The notes beneath the pieces are model-generated. The model saw nothing but the letters and a program-made list of their open reading frames with translations, was not told the origin of the DNA and made no database searches. 59,556 bases of DNA from DATAEU01 sp046724395. Lineage in GTDB: Bacteria; Actinomycetota; UBA4738; HRBIN12. The stretch covers positions 1 through 59,556 of the forward strand of contig JBKOWM010000049.1 in NCBI GenBank assembly GCA_046724395.1, in the 5' to 3' direction. Made by a program: the position numbers and the translations under genes. Shown piece after piece: positions 14,662 through 23,373 of this stretch; within the stretch, counting starts at the first letter, position 1; each line of letters opens with the position of its first letter.

Positions 14662-16011
14662 TCAGAGATGCCGAAGGACGTCGGCGGGACCCGTGATCTC
14701 GGTCCCCGGCGGCACGCGGATGCCGGCGGGAAGCTTGAGGCGTGGGTAGACGGCGACGTCGTCCTCCAGGCGCACGCCCGGGTGGACGGTGACCTCGTCG
14801 CCGAGAGCGACGAGCCGCTCGATCACCGTGGGGTTGTACGGCTCGGAGCGAATCTCACACATCGAGCCGACGACCGCCTCGAACAGGCTCGCGCCGGCGC
14901 CGACGATGGCACCGTCGCGGATCTGCGAGCGCCTGATCGAAGCACCGCGCTGAACCTCGATGTCGTCGTCAAGGTTCGACTCCGTGATCGTCACGCCCGG
15001 ATGGATCTCGCAGAAGCGTCCGATGCGCACGGCCGGACCGATGGTGACGCCGCCCTCGGCGATCTTCTCGCTCAGCGTGCGTCCGCTCGTGGAATCGCGC
15101 ATCGCAAGCGTCTCCGGGGCGATCCAGACGTGGTTCTCTGCGTCGAACGGCGGTCCGAGCAGCCGGTCGACGGCCTCGAACTCGCCGCGGAGGACCTCGG
15201 ACATCGTCGTGAGATAGTCGCCGACGTTTCCCAGGTCTCCGATGCGTCGAACCGGAAACGCGTGGACGGGATACCCGTTGCCGACCAGCCACGGCAGCAG
15301 GTCCTTGCCGAAGTCGAGCCGCGTTCGCCGCAGCCGCTCGATCTCGGCGTCGCCCGCGAGCCCTCGCAGGACGCTCGTGTCTATCAGGTAGAACCCGGCG
15401 TTCGTCATGAGCGGGAGTTGGCGGAACGCCTCGTCGGTCTCCGCGTGGAAGTGCTCACGAAGGTCGGCGAGGGTCGGCTTCTCGACGAAATCGCTCACGC
15501 GGCCGTTCGAGTCGGTGAGCATCACGCCGTACTTCTCGGCGACCTCGTCGGGCTCGCGCGTCATCGCCGCGATCGTCGCGACCGCGCCCGACCGAAGGTG
15601 CGCCTCGTACATCGGAGCCAGGTCGAAGTCGATGATCGAGTCGGTCGGAAAGACGAGCGCTTGGTGCGTGATGTCCCAGTATTCGAGCATTCGAAGCGCC
15701 GAATCCGCGCTCCCCGTCGACAGCGCGTCGTACTTGACCGGCGAATACTTCACGTCGACCCCGAAGCCCTCCCCGTAGCCGATCATCACCTTGATCTGGT
15801 AGCGGTTCTCCTTCCCGTGCGCGATGACGTAGTAGTCCTTGATGCCCTCGCTCGACAGGATCTGGATCACCCAGCGGATCAGACGGCGGCCCAGGAACGA
15901 CATCGCCGCCTTCGACCGCAGATAGCCGGGAGCCTTGAGGGTCAGCGGCCGGGCGCGAACGCCCTGCCCGCCGGCGAGACCGATGCCGATGACCTCGGAC
16001 ACCTCGGGCAT
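14662..16011 (-). CDS. NDP-sugar pyrophosphorylase-like nucleotidyltransferase with left-handed beta-helix tail
   Basis: 449 residues. The N-terminal half has a GT-A nucleotidyltransferase fold: LAGGQGVRARPLTLKAP, FPTDSIIDFD (metal/nucleotide Asp), DFVEKPTL and FYLIDTSVL. The C-terminal half holds hexapeptide-like repeats (GPAVRIGRFCEIHPGVTI, GAIVGAGASLF, GDEVTVHPGVRL). The usual GGxGTRLxPLTxxxPK signature is altered (V, A and A replace T, L and the second L; the Lys appears in YLRSK), so activity and sugar are uncertain. It resembles mannose-1-phosphate guanylyltransferase/GlmU-type proteins. TATGAT ends 8 nt before ATG and there is no Shine-Dalgarno. Confidence 0.75.
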   Translation of the reverse strand: MPEVSEVIGIGLAGGQGVRARPLTLKAPGYLRSKAAMSFLGRRLIRWVIQILSSEGIKDYYVIAHGKENRYQIKVMIGYGEGFGVDVKYSPVKYDALSTGSADSALRMLEYWDITHQALVFPTDSIIDFDLAPMYEAHLRSGAVATIAAMTREPDEVAEKYGVMLTDSNGRVSDFVEKPTLADLREHFHAETDEAFRQLPLMTNAGFYLIDTSVLRGLAGDAEIERLRRTRLDFGKDLLPWLVGNGYPVHAFPVRRIGDLGNVGDYLTTMSEVLRGEFEAVDRLLGPPFDAENHVWIAPETLAMRDSTSGRTLSEKIAEGGVTIGPAVRIGRFCEIHPGVTITESNLDDDIEVQRGASIRRSQIRDGAIVGAGASLFEAVVGSMCEIRSEPYNPTVIERLVALGDEVTVHPGVRLEDDVAVYPRLKLPAGIRVPPGTEITGPADVLRHL

Positions 16012-16186
16012 GGGCCTGCATCATATCCGTGTGCCATGAGAACGTTTCGGTCGGCAGAATCTCGGGAGGCGGCACGATCGTTCCCAGTCCATGGCCTTTC
16101 GGGCGAGGGCTGAAGCCGGGAGTCCCCACAGCCGATGCCTTCTCGAGGGCACCGTTCCCTGACCACACACGGAGAGGAGCACCTCG

Positions 16187-17332
16187 ATGAGCGAGCCCGA
16201 GTTTCCGACGAGCCCGCGATCGCCCGAATCACCGTCGCAGCCGTCGCTGCCGACGGCGCCTACGACTCCCCCGCGGTCCCCGTGGGCCACGCCCGAGACG
16301 CCTCCGGTCAGCGACGGCCCCACGACTCGCGGAGCGCCCCGCGGCGCCGGGACCACTCCGACCCTCCCCCTTCGAAACGACGACGGGTGGACGTCGGCCG
16401 GGCCCGAGCGGCCGCGTCGGCGAGGCTCGGCCGTCGTGGCCGCCGCCGTGGCGGTCGCGCTGCTGGGCGGCGCGGCGACCTACTTCTTCCTCCGGTCGGG
16501 GTCGGGGACGTCCGGCACCGCCACCCCGCTGCGACTCGCGTTCGATCGGGGAGACGAGACCACCTATGGCATCCAGATGTCCATGAACGGCTCCGTCGAT
16601 CTCGGCTCGCTCGGCGAGCAGCCGCTGGATGTCGAGATGCGCGAGACCGTGGGATGGAAGGTCGTAAGCGTGGACGACGAGGGCGTCGCCACCGTCCGCC
16701 TGTCGGTCGACGGCGTCTCCGGCTCAGCCAACGGACAGCCGATCCCCGGCACGATGGAGGGGCAGTCGACGACGCTGCGCGTGACACCAGACGGGCAGAT
16801 CGTCGACGCGCACGGTTTGTCGCTCGGCTCCACGGGCGGCGGCCTCGGTGCGTTTCCCGGCATGGACCAGGTCACGCCCATCCTGCCCGACGACGAGGTC
16901 GCGCCGGGCGATGAGTGGGACAAGGAATTCTCTCAGTCGTTCCCCTTCGGCGACGGCAAGATCGAGTACACGGCACACAGCACGTTCGACCGCTACGAGA
17001 GCGTCGACGGCGTTCGCGCCGCGGTGATCACGACGAGGTACACGGTGCCGCTCGACTTCTCGATCGACCTGAAGGATCTCGCGAAGGCGTTCGGTGGCTC
17101 GGGCGGCGGTCCGCTCCCCGGGCTCGGCGGCGAGGACGCCACCATCGAGTACGGCGGCAGCGGAACGTTCACTCAGACGAGCTGGCTCGACCTTGCGGCC
17201 AAGCAGCTCGTCCAGAGCACGAGCAACGGAACGTTCGACATCACGATGTCGTTCCCGGGTCTCGAGCAGCAGCTCGGCACGGACGGCTTCGGGATGTCGG
17301 CGACGTTCTCGATGCAGATGACGCGTCGGTAA
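16187..17332 (+). CDS. Proline-rich, single-pass membrane or secreted protein of unknown function
   Basis: 381 residues: a Pro/Ser/Thr-rich disordered N-terminus (1-75), a basic stop RPRRR, one membrane helix (about 82-102), then an extracytoplasmic beta-rich domain of about 275 residues. The outer domain shows YGIQMSMNG, ETVGWKVVSVDDEGVATVRLSVD and a Gly-rich loop GGSGGGPLPGLGGED, resembling the DUF6263-type proteins (tentative). No catalytic motif is visible. A GAGAGGAG Shine-Dalgarno precedes ATG. It is transcribed convergently towards the anti-sigma gene. Confidence 0.7.
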   Translation: MSEPEFPTSPRSPESPSQPSLPTAPTTPPRSPWATPETPPVSDGPTTRGAPRGAGTTPTLPLRNDDGWTSAGPERPRRRGSAVVAAAVAVALLGGAATYFFLRSGSGTSGTATPLRLAFDRGDETTYGIQMSMNGSVDLGSLGEQPLDVEMRETVGWKVVSVDDEGVATVRLSVDGVSGSANGQPIPGTMEGQSTTLRVTPDGQIVDAHGLSLGSTGGGLGAFPGMDQVTPILPDDEVAPGDEWDKEFSQSFPFGDGKIEYTAHSTFDRYESVDGVRAAVITTRYTVPLDFSIDLKDLAKAFGGSGGGPLPGLGGEDATIEYGGSGTFTQTSWLDLAAKQLVQSTSNGTFDITMSFPGLEQQLGTDGFGMSATFSMQMTRR

Positions 17333-17334
17333 TT

Positions 17335-17349
17335 CCCGGTCTTACCGGG
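17335..17349. terminator. Short perfect hairpin between convergent genes
   Basis: CCCGGT-CTT-ACCGGG is a perfect 6-bp stem with a 3-nt loop, located 3 nt after the TAA of the membrane-protein gene and 16 nt from the stop of the opposing anti-sigma gene. It has no T-tract, so it is a candidate bidirectional terminator only. Confidence 0.4.
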
Positions 17350-17364
17350 TGCCGCCGCCCGAGC

Positions 17365-18144
17365 TCACGTGTTTACGTCTTCGACGACGCCGCGGAGTGC
17401 GACGCCACCGTGGGCGTCGCGCAGCAGCACCGTGGTGTACGGAGCGAGATCGGCATCGAACTCGTGGAAGACCTCACCGCCGCCGCTCGCATCGAGGTTC
17501 GTGAGCCGTCCGGCCGACAGCGTGCGTCCGTCGTCGGCGACGAGCCAGACGCGATACGGGAGTCCGGGCTCGCGCAGGCCGCTGACGTGAACCATGACGA
17601 AGTCCATCAGGTGGGTCGAGACGAGCTCCAGCGCGGCGCCGCCTCCGGCGCCGCCTCCGGACGGCGCGAGGCTCGCCAGGCGGGCTTCGCCGGTCGGAAG
17701 CCCCGTCGGGAGTCGGCCGCGGAGGTCGCCGACGACCTTCTGAAACTGCTGAAGCGCCGCGGTCTGACGGTCGGCCTCGGCCCGCGCGAGGACCTCGAAC
17801 CGTTCCGCGCGACCGGCCATCACCGCGCCCCAGCCGAGCGCGGAGAGCGCCACCATCGCGGCGATCGCCACGGACGCCGCGGCCCGCGTCCGGCGCCGGA
17901 ACGCAGGGGTGCGGACGGTGCGCGCGATCTGACCCAGGACCCGCTCGAGCAGACCCTCGGGGAGCTCGGCGGGTGGTAGCGCAAACGCCACCGTCGACGC
18001 CGCGGACGCAAGCTCGCCGGCCTCCTTGCGGCAGGCGGCGCACCGTTCGAGGTGCCGCTCGATCTCCTCGCGCTCACGCTCGGGCAGGACCCCGACGGCG
18101 TACTCGGCAAGCTGGTCCCGCACGGCGGCGCACTCCGCGGGCAT
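17365..18144 (-). CDS. RskA-type anti-sigma factor with zinc finger
   Basis: 259 residues. An N-terminal anti-sigma zinc finger (His-x3-Cys-x2-Cys in RHLERCAACRKE, residues about 28-39) should bind the cognate sigma factor. A membrane helix lies near residues 92-112 (AASVAIAAMVALSALGWGAVMAG), followed by a coiled segment. The extracytoplasmic RskA-like domain contains LVSTHLMDFVMVHVSGL, GLPYRVWLVADDGRT and FDADLAPYTTVLL. ATG 18144 shares a base with the sigma gene's stop (TGATG), giving stoichiometric coupling. Confidence 0.88.
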   Translation of the reverse strand: MPAECAAVRDQLAEYAVGVLPEREREEIERHLERCAACRKEAGELASAASTVAFALPPAELPEGLLERVLGQIARTVRTPAFRRRTRAAASVAIAAMVALSALGWGAVMAGRAERFEVLARAEADRQTAALQQFQKVVGDLRGRLPTGLPTGEARLASLAPSGGGAGGGAALELVSTHLMDFVMVHVSGLREPGLPYRVWLVADDGRTLSAGRLTNLDASGGGEVFHEFDADLAPYTTVLLRDAHGGVALRGVVEDVNT

Positions 18145-18734
18145 CAGGCGCCTTCCTTGTCCACGTTCGCCCGGCGCAGTTTGATCAGGGCCGTCCGTAG
18201 TCTGGTCTTGACGGTTCCGAGCGGGATCCCGTCCGACTCGGCGATCTCCCGGGCGGTCAATCCGCCAAAGTACGCCCGGACGAGCAGCCGGCGTTCGGCG
18301 ACCGACAGCGCGGACAGGGCGCGAACCGCCACATCCCGCTCGATCAGCGAATCCTCCTCCTCCGTCAGCGCCGCCTCGGGAACCTCGTCGACGAGTACGA
18401 GAGTCGGCCGCGTCACGCCGGTCTCCCGTCGGAGCCGGTCGACGGCGAGGTTGTGCGCGATCGCCATCAGCCACGTCGACAGCCGCCCGCGCGTCGCGTC
18501 GAATCGCGCCGCCTTGCGCCACGCCATCACGAACACGTCCTGAGTCAGCTCCTCCGCCGCCTCGGCGCTTCCGAGGAGCCGGAGCCCGAGCGTGAAGATC
18601 GGCCGGGCGAATCTGGCGTACAGGGCCCGAACCGCGTCCTCGTTCCCGGCCAGCAGTCCCTCGACAAGCTGCTGCTCCTCTCGCGGGAGGAGCGGCCCAT
18701 CGTGGCCGGGCAGAAGCGGGCCCCGCCCAGTCAT
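18144..18734 (-). CDS. ECF-type RNA polymerase sigma factor
   Basis: 196-residue group IV sigma factor. Region 2: ALYARFARPIFTLGLRLLGSAEAAEELTQDVFVMAWRKA. Region 4: LSVAERRLLVRAYFGGLTAREIAESDGIPLGTVKTRLRTALIKLRR. ATG 18734 is chosen because AGGAGG lies about 8 nt upstream; an in-frame upstream ATG at 18827 would add a poorly conserved stretch. Its partner is the zinc-finger anti-sigma downstream. The minus-strand upstream region shows CCAACC followed 18 nt later by CGTATA, a possible autoregulated ECF promoter. Confidence 0.88.
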   Translation of the reverse strand: MTGRGPLLPGHDGPLLPREEQQLVEGLLAGNEDAVRALYARFARPIFTLGLRLLGSAEAAEELTQDVFVMAWRKAARFDATRGRLSTWLMAIAHNLAVDRLRRETGVTRPTLVLVDEVPEAALTEEEDSLIERDVAVRALSALSVAERRLLVRAYFGGLTAREIAESDGIPLGTVKTRLRTALIKLRRANVDKEGA

Positions 18735-18820
18735 CGGGCCCCTCCTGCTCCTCGGGACCCCCCCAATCGGGTATACGCGGCCCTCTCGGGCGAAAGGTTG
18801 GAGCACACGGCGCATCAATT

Positions 18821-18834
18821 GTGACATCCGTCAC
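18821..18834. promoter_or_regulatory. Inverted repeat GTGAC-ATCC-GTCAC between divergent genes
   Basis: A perfect 5+4+5 palindrome lies between the ECF sigma gene (-) and nfeD (+), 60 bp from the nfeD start. It could be an operator or a short mRNA hairpin. There is no independent evidence of a bound regulator. Confidence 0.3.
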
Positions 18835-18893
18835 CGAATCCGAACCGACCCAGACAACGGGCACCGACGTCGTGCGGGTGGGATGATGCCGTC

Positions 18894-20270
18894 ATGCGCA
18901 GCGTCGCGCGCATCCTCCGCGTGGCGATCGGGGCCCTCGCGATCGTGGCCTCGGTTCCCCTGGCGACGCGCGCACAGACGCCTTCTCCGGTCGTACTGGA
19001 GTTCCCGCTGACGGGCGTCGTCGACCCCTTCGTCGCCGATCACGTCCGCGGCCTCATCGCCGATGCGCAGCATCGCGACGTCGCGGCCGTGCTCCTCGAG
19101 ATCGACACACCGGGGGGCCTGTCCTCGTCGATGCGGGAGATCACCGAGGCGATCCTGAACTCGAAGGTGCCGGTCATCGGCTACGTCTATCCCGAGGGCG
19201 CCCGGGCCGCCTCGGCCGGTACCTTCATCCTGCTCTCCTGCCCCGTCGCCGCCATGGCGCCGGGGACGAACGTGGGCGCGGCCCACCCGGTGGGTCTCGC
19301 CGGCGCGATCGAGTCGGAGAAAGCCACGAACGATGCCGCCGCGTCGATCCGCGCGATCGCCGACCGCTACAATCGCAACGCCGACTGGGCCGAGCGGGCC
19401 GTACGCGAATCCGTCAGCGCCTCGGCCGAGGAGGCCCTTCGCCTGAACGTCATCGACCTCATCGCCCCCGACGTTCCGACGCTGCTCGCGGACGTCGACG
19501 GTCGCAGCGTGACCGTCGCGGCCGGCGAGCGCGTGACCCTCCACACGGCAGGTGCGACGCTCGAGCCGAGCGAGATGAGCGCGTTCGCCTCGTTCTTCCA
19601 TGCCTTCCTCGACCCGAACATCGCCTTCGTCTTCTTCTGGGGCGGTCTCGCGCTGCTCGTTCTCGAGCTGTTCATTCCAGGAGGCGTCGCGGGAACCGTC
19701 GGGGCGCTCATGCTGCTCACGTCGTTCGTCGCCCTCGGGATGCTGCCCGTGCAACTCATCGGCGTGGCGCTGCTCGTCGCCTCGGTCGTGTTCTTCGTGC
19801 TCGAATTGCTGCATCCGGGCATCGGAGCGCCGAGCGTCGCCGGCGCCGTCACGTTGGTGCTCGGCGGCCTGTTCCTGTTCGACCGCTCGGGGGACGTCAG
19901 CGTCTCGCCCTTGGTGATCGTGCCGGTCGCCGGATTCGCAATCCTCTTCTTCGGCTACGTCGTTCAGCAGGCGATGAAGACGCGCCGGATGCGGAGCGCC
20001 GAACGTAGCGAGCGGCTCGTCGGCTCCGAAGGAATCGTCACGATCGAGCTGTCGCCAACGGGCGTCGTCCGCGTGGCGGCGGAGGACTGGACGGCCGAAT
20101 CGGTCGCCGGACGGGTTCCCGCCGGCGAGCGGGTTCGCGTCGTCGCCATGCACGGCCTTCGGCTCAAGGTGGAGCCGCTCGAAGCCGACGCCGCGATGGA
20201 CCCCGCGGTCGAGCCAGCCGCGGCCCCGACCCAGGACCGCGCGCCCGCGCGCGAAGGAGGAGAGACGTGA
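18894..20270 (+). CDS. nfeD: NfeD membrane-bound serine protease (NodM/NfeD long form)
   Basis: 458 residues: signal peptide (1-27, ending TRAQ), ClpP-like protease domain (about 30-200), four or five membrane helices (about 235-365) and a C-terminal OB-fold NfeD domain (about 375-440). Protease hallmarks are LLEIDTPGG, the Ser in GARAASAGTFI, and the KATND segment that carries the catalytic Lys in the family. Long NfeD proteins cleave or organise partner SPFH/stomatin proteins, and here the slipin gene follows with a GTGA overlap. GATGAT ends 6 nt before ATG 18894 without a Shine-Dalgarno, consistent with a leaderless start. Confidence 0.92.
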   Translation: MRSVARILRVAIGALAIVASVPLATRAQTPSPVVLEFPLTGVVDPFVADHVRGLIADAQHRDVAAVLLEIDTPGGLSSSMREITEAILNSKVPVIGYVYPEGARAASAGTFILLSCPVAAMAPGTNVGAAHPVGLAGAIESEKATNDAAASIRAIADRYNRNADWAERAVRESVSASAEEALRLNVIDLIAPDVPTLLADVDGRSVTVAAGERVTLHTAGATLEPSEMSAFASFFHAFLDPNIAFVFFWGGLALLVLELFIPGGVAGTVGALMLLTSFVALGMLPVQLIGVALLVASVVFFVLELLHPGIGAPSVAGAVTLVLGGLFLFDRSGDVSVSPLVIVPVAGFAILFFGYVVQQAMKTRRMRSAERSERLVGSEGIVTIELSPTGVVRVAAEDWTAESVAGRVPAGERVRVVAMHGLRLKVEPLEADAAMDPAVEPAAAPTQDRAPAREGGET

Positions 20271-21163
20271 CTGCGTGGCTGATCGTCCTCATCGTGATCG
20301 TGGTGGTGCTTGCCGTGTTCCTTCCGGCGGCCATCCGCATCGTGCGCGAGTACCAGCGGCTGATGGTGTTCCGCCTGGGCCGCGCGATCGGCGCCAAGGG
20401 GCCGGGTCTCGTGATCCTGATCCCGCTGATCGACCGCGGCGTCTGGGTCGACCTGCGCGAGCTGTACCTGGAGATCCCACACCAAACGGCCATCACCGAG
20501 GACAACGCGCCCATCTCGATCGACTTCATCGTGTTCTATCGGGTCGTCGACGCCGTAATGTCCGTGATCGAGGTCGGTAACTTCGCCGGCGCCGCCCAGA
20601 ACATCGCGGCCACCACGCTTCGGTCGGTGGTGGGCGATATGTCGCTCGACGACGTGCTGGCCAAGCGAGAGCAGATGAACGAAATCCTGCGAGTCAAGCT
20701 CGACGAGGTGACCGAGCGATGGGGTGTGAAGGTCACGAACGTCGAGATCCGCGAGATCATCCCTCCGCCGGCCGTTCAGGAGGCCATGACCCGGCAGATG
20801 TCGGCGGAGCGGACGCGCCGTGCGGTCGTGACGGAGGCGGAGGGCGCCAAGCAGGCCGCCATCACCGTGGCAGAGGGCAACAAGCAGTCGGCAATTCTGA
20901 ACGCGGAGGGCGATCGGCAGGCGGCGATCCTCCGGGCCGAGGGGTTCGCGCTCGCGCTGTCGAGGATCTTCGAGGTCGCGCAAACCGTCGACGCGAACAC
21001 GATGAGTCTTCAGTACCTCGAGGCCCTGAAGCAGATAGGGACGTCGCCCTCGACCAAGTTCATCCTCCCGATGGAGCTGACGACGCTCCTGCGCGACCTC
21101 ACCGGCCAGACGGGGCGATCGTTCGGCGACGGCGGCAGCCGCGCGCCGGCCTCGACGTCGTAG
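20267..21163 (+). CDS. SPFH/band-7 slipin (stomatin-like protein)
   Basis: 298 residues: one N-terminal membrane helix (2-22), then the band-7 domain: REYQRLMVFRLGRAIGAKGPGLVILIPLID, and later RSVVGDMSLDDVLAKREQMNEILRVKLDEVTERWGVKVTNVEIREI. An Ala/Glu-rich coiled coil (about 185-235) is typical of oligomerising stomatins. It starts at GTG, overlapping the nfeD stop by 4 nt; the nfeD-slipin pair is a widely conserved module of membrane quality control or microdomain scaffolding. Confidence 0.92.
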   Translation: MTAWLIVLIVIVVVLAVFLPAAIRIVREYQRLMVFRLGRAIGAKGPGLVILIPLIDRGVWVDLRELYLEIPHQTAITEDNAPISIDFIVFYRVVDAVMSVIEVGNFAGAAQNIAATTLRSVVGDMSLDDVLAKREQMNEILRVKLDEVTERWGVKVTNVEIREIIPPPAVQEAMTRQMSAERTRRAVVTEAEGAKQAAITVAEGNKQSAILNAEGDRQAAILRAEGFALALSRIFEVAQTVDANTMSLQYLEALKQIGTSPSTKFILPMELTTLLRDLTGQTGRSFGDGGSRAPASTS

Positions 21164-21213
21164 GCGGAGGACGCCGTCGGGGAACGACCCCACGCCGGCC
21201 GGTGTAGAGCTCG

Positions 21214-21816
21214 GTGACCGGCACGGTGGAGGGCCGTCCACTGGAGGATGCCGAGCTCGTCGGGCTCGCCAGGCGTGGCGACGTCGCCGCGTACGAGACG
21301 CTCGTCCGGCGCTACCGCGAGGTGGCGTTTCGCACGGCGTACCTCATCGCCCACAGCTCGGCGGACGCCGAGGACGCCACGCAGGAGGCCTTCGTGAAGG
21401 CGTATTACGCGCTGGACCGTTTCCGCCCGGAGGGGGCGTTTCGGCCCTGGATCCTTCGGATCGTCGGGAACGAGGCGCGCAATCGTCGCCGCTCGGCCCG
21501 GCGCCGGGAGTCACTCGCGCTTCGGTTGGCCGGGGACCGCCCCTCCGGCGCCTCGGCCCAGGCGCCGGAGGCGGCGGCCGTCTCCTCCGACATCGCGCGG
21601 ACGTTGCTCGCCGCGCTCGCGGACCTCCCCGAGCGCGACCGGCTCGTCGTGTCGTACCGGTATCTGCTTGAGCTTTCGGAGGCCGAGACCGCCGCGGCGC
21701 TCGGGGTGCGGCCCGGCACGGTGAAGTCTCGCCTGTCCCGTGCGCTCGAGAAGCTCCGGGCCCGGCTGCCCCACGACCTCGATCCGCGTTCCGTCACGGA
21801 GGCCGCCGATGCGTGA
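21214..21816 (+). CDS. ECF-type RNA polymerase sigma factor (second)
   Basis: 200 residues. Region 2 is LARRGDVAAYETLVRRYREVAFRTAYLIAHSSADAEDATQEAFVKAYYALDRFRPEGAFRPWILRI; region 4 is LPERDRLVVSYRYLLELSEAETAAALGVRPGTVKSRLSRALEKLR. The linker is Ala/Pro-rich. The start is GTG. The gene begins 50 bp after the slipin gene and overlaps the next gene by 8 nt (ATGCGTGA), indicating that the downstream membrane protein is its regulator or co-expressed partner. Confidence 0.87.
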   Translation: MTGTVEGRPLEDAELVGLARRGDVAAYETLVRRYREVAFRTAYLIAHSSADAEDATQEAFVKAYYALDRFRPEGAFRPWILRIVGNEARNRRRSARRRESLALRLAGDRPSGASAQAPEAAAVSSDIARTLLAALADLPERDRLVVSYRYLLELSEAETAAALGVRPGTVKSRLSRALEKLRARLPHDLDPRSVTEAADA

Positions 21817-22567
21817 GGCGAACGCCATCGAAGACGCGTTGCGATCGATGGCGAGGCGGACGTCATTTCCCCCGACGCCGCCGATCGCCTCCTCGGTCGC
21901 GGCCCGCATCAGAGCCGACGCGGCGCGCGCCCATCGTCCGCCGTTCCCCGGCGCGGCGCTGTGGTCCCGACGCCGGCTCGTCGCCGCGATCGCCGTCGGC
22001 GTCCTGATGCTCGGGGGCGCCGCAGTCGCGGCGCGCCTGTCGATCGGCGCGGTCGAATTCCGCGTCGCGCCGTCCCTGGCGCCGAGCGCGCAGACCGAAG
22101 CTCCGTCGTTGTTTGGACCGCAGGTGCTCCTTCGACGGGCGATCGCGGAGACGGGCACGGCGCCCGAGTGGCCGGCGAGCCTGGGCCAGCCCGATGACGT
22201 CTATGTGCTGCACTCCGGCGGCGTCAGCCGAGCCCCGATCCTCGTCCTGGCGTGGCGTGAGACCGGGGAGTATCGAAACATCCCCGGGACACCCTGGTCG
22301 GTCGTCCTGTTCATCGTCCGTGGAGAGCTCGACATCGTCACCAAGACCGTCCTCGCGGACTCGATCTCCCCGGTGCGTGTTCGGGGCACCGATGGGTTCT
22401 GGATCGTCGGTGAGCACGACCTTGGGCTCGAGGGCGCCTTCGGCGGCGACGTCGTGCGGGTGCGCGGGAACGTTCTGGTGTGGGAGCCCGAGCCTGGCCT
22501 CACGTACCGGCTCGAGACGATGCTGCCGCGGGCCGGGGCGGTCGCCTTGGCGGAGAAGTTTCGCTGA
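21809..22567 (+). CDS. Single-pass membrane protein, probable regulator partner of the upstream ECF sigma factor
   Basis: 252 residues: a cytoplasmic N-terminus of about 50 residues, one membrane helix (about 52-75, LVAAIAVGVLMLGGAAVAARL) and an extracytoplasmic domain of about 175 residues with VYVLHSGGVSRAPILVLAWRETG and GTDGFWIVGEHDLGL. The topology is that of anti-sigma factors, but there is no His-x3-Cys-x2-Cys zinc finger. I do not recognise the outer domain. The 8-nt overlap with the sigma gene is the main clue to function. Confidence 0.72.
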   Translation: MREANAIEDALRSMARRTSFPPTPPIASSVAARIRADAARAHRPPFPGAALWSRRRLVAAIAVGVLMLGGAAVAARLSIGAVEFRVAPSLAPSAQTEAPSLFGPQVLLRRAIAETGTAPEWPASLGQPDDVYVLHSGGVSRAPILVLAWRETGEYRNIPGTPWSVVLFIVRGELDIVTKTVLADSISPVRVRGTDGFWIVGEHDLGLEGAFGGDVVRVRGNVLVWEPEPGLTYRLETMLPRAGAVALAEKFR

Positions 22568-22573
22568 CCGAGA

Positions 22574-23272
22574 TCAGCCGCCAACGGGATGCGCGAGAAT
22601 TCGACAGACGGTTCGTTCGACGAGCGGGGCATAGTCCCCGAGCCGGTGCGGAGGGTTGAGCGCGCCGAGCATCCCCTCGAGCAGGCCACGATGGACGCCA
22701 CAGACCAACTCGCGATGGTCGTCGAGGAGGTCCCGAAACGGGCAGTCGCGCATCGAGACCTCGACGTCACCACCGGCGGCGCGGCGGAACCGCGGGTCGA
22801 ACCCGGCCTGCGCCATCGCCCCCTGCAGGACCGCGAGGTTCGGACCGCTCGTCCGGCGGGCGCCGGGACGCGGCTCCCCGCGGCCGACGAGGTACCGGCC
22901 CCATTCCGTCGCAACGGTCGTCGCCCGCTCGCGTGCGCGGCGTCCGGTCGCGACGCTCGCGAGGATCTCGGCAAGCAGCCGATAGTCGCGTCGGCCGCGA
23001 TCGTCGCCTCCCGCAACCGCGTAGAGCGTCTGCGGGCGGCCGACGCTCGACGAGCCGCGGCGCGCCTCGCTTTGGACCAGGCCGACCTCCTCGAGGCGGC
23101 GCAGATGGGGCCGGAGCGTGTTGGGATGCAGGGATAGGCGCGTGGACAGCTCGCGGATCGAGACCGCCCGCCCGGACAGCCCGAGGTACCGATAGAGGCG
23201 GTACCGCGTGCCGTCCGCGAGGACCTTGTGGATCTCGAGCGGACTAGCCGGACGGGTCGGACCGCTCGTCAT
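22574..23272 (-). CDS. SufR-like winged-helix regulator with probable Fe-S-binding cysteines
   Basis: 232 residues. The N-terminal winged helix (about 12-75) has SIRELSTRLSLHPNTLRPHLRRLEEVGLV. The C-terminal part has RDCPFRDLLDDHRELVCGVHRGLLEGML: Cys-x13-Cys and a later VCRIL, a layout like SufR/COG2345 regulators that hold an iron-sulfur cluster. These sense Fe-S or redox status and repress Fe-S assembly genes. The divergent neighbour is mrp, an Fe-S carrier, which strengthens this reading. ATG 23272 is inferred from domain position; the gene is convergent with the membrane protein, with a 6-bp gap. Confidence 0.78.
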   Translation of the reverse strand: MTSGPTRPASPLEIHKVLADGTRYRLYRYLGLSGRAVSIRELSTRLSLHPNTLRPHLRRLEEVGLVQSEARRGSSSVGRPQTLYAVAGGDDRGRRDYRLLAEILASVATGRRARERATTVATEWGRYLVGRGEPRPGARRTSGPNLAVLQGAMAQAGFDPRFRRAAGGDVEVSMRDCPFRDLLDDHRELVCGVHRGLLEGMLGALNPPHRLGDYAPLVERTVCRILAHPVGG

Positions 23273-23373
23273 CGACGCCCGCGAGCCTCGGCCGTAGCAT
23301 GGAAGTGAGCATCGAACGCGTCGGGTCGCGTGAATCCCGAGCCACCGTGGGGCGACATCCAAGGAAGGCATCG

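Noticed and set aside
14047..16113. 688-codon plus-strand open frame
   Set aside because: It is antisense to the LLM oxidoreductase and nucleotidyltransferase, which have clear motifs; the antisense text has none.
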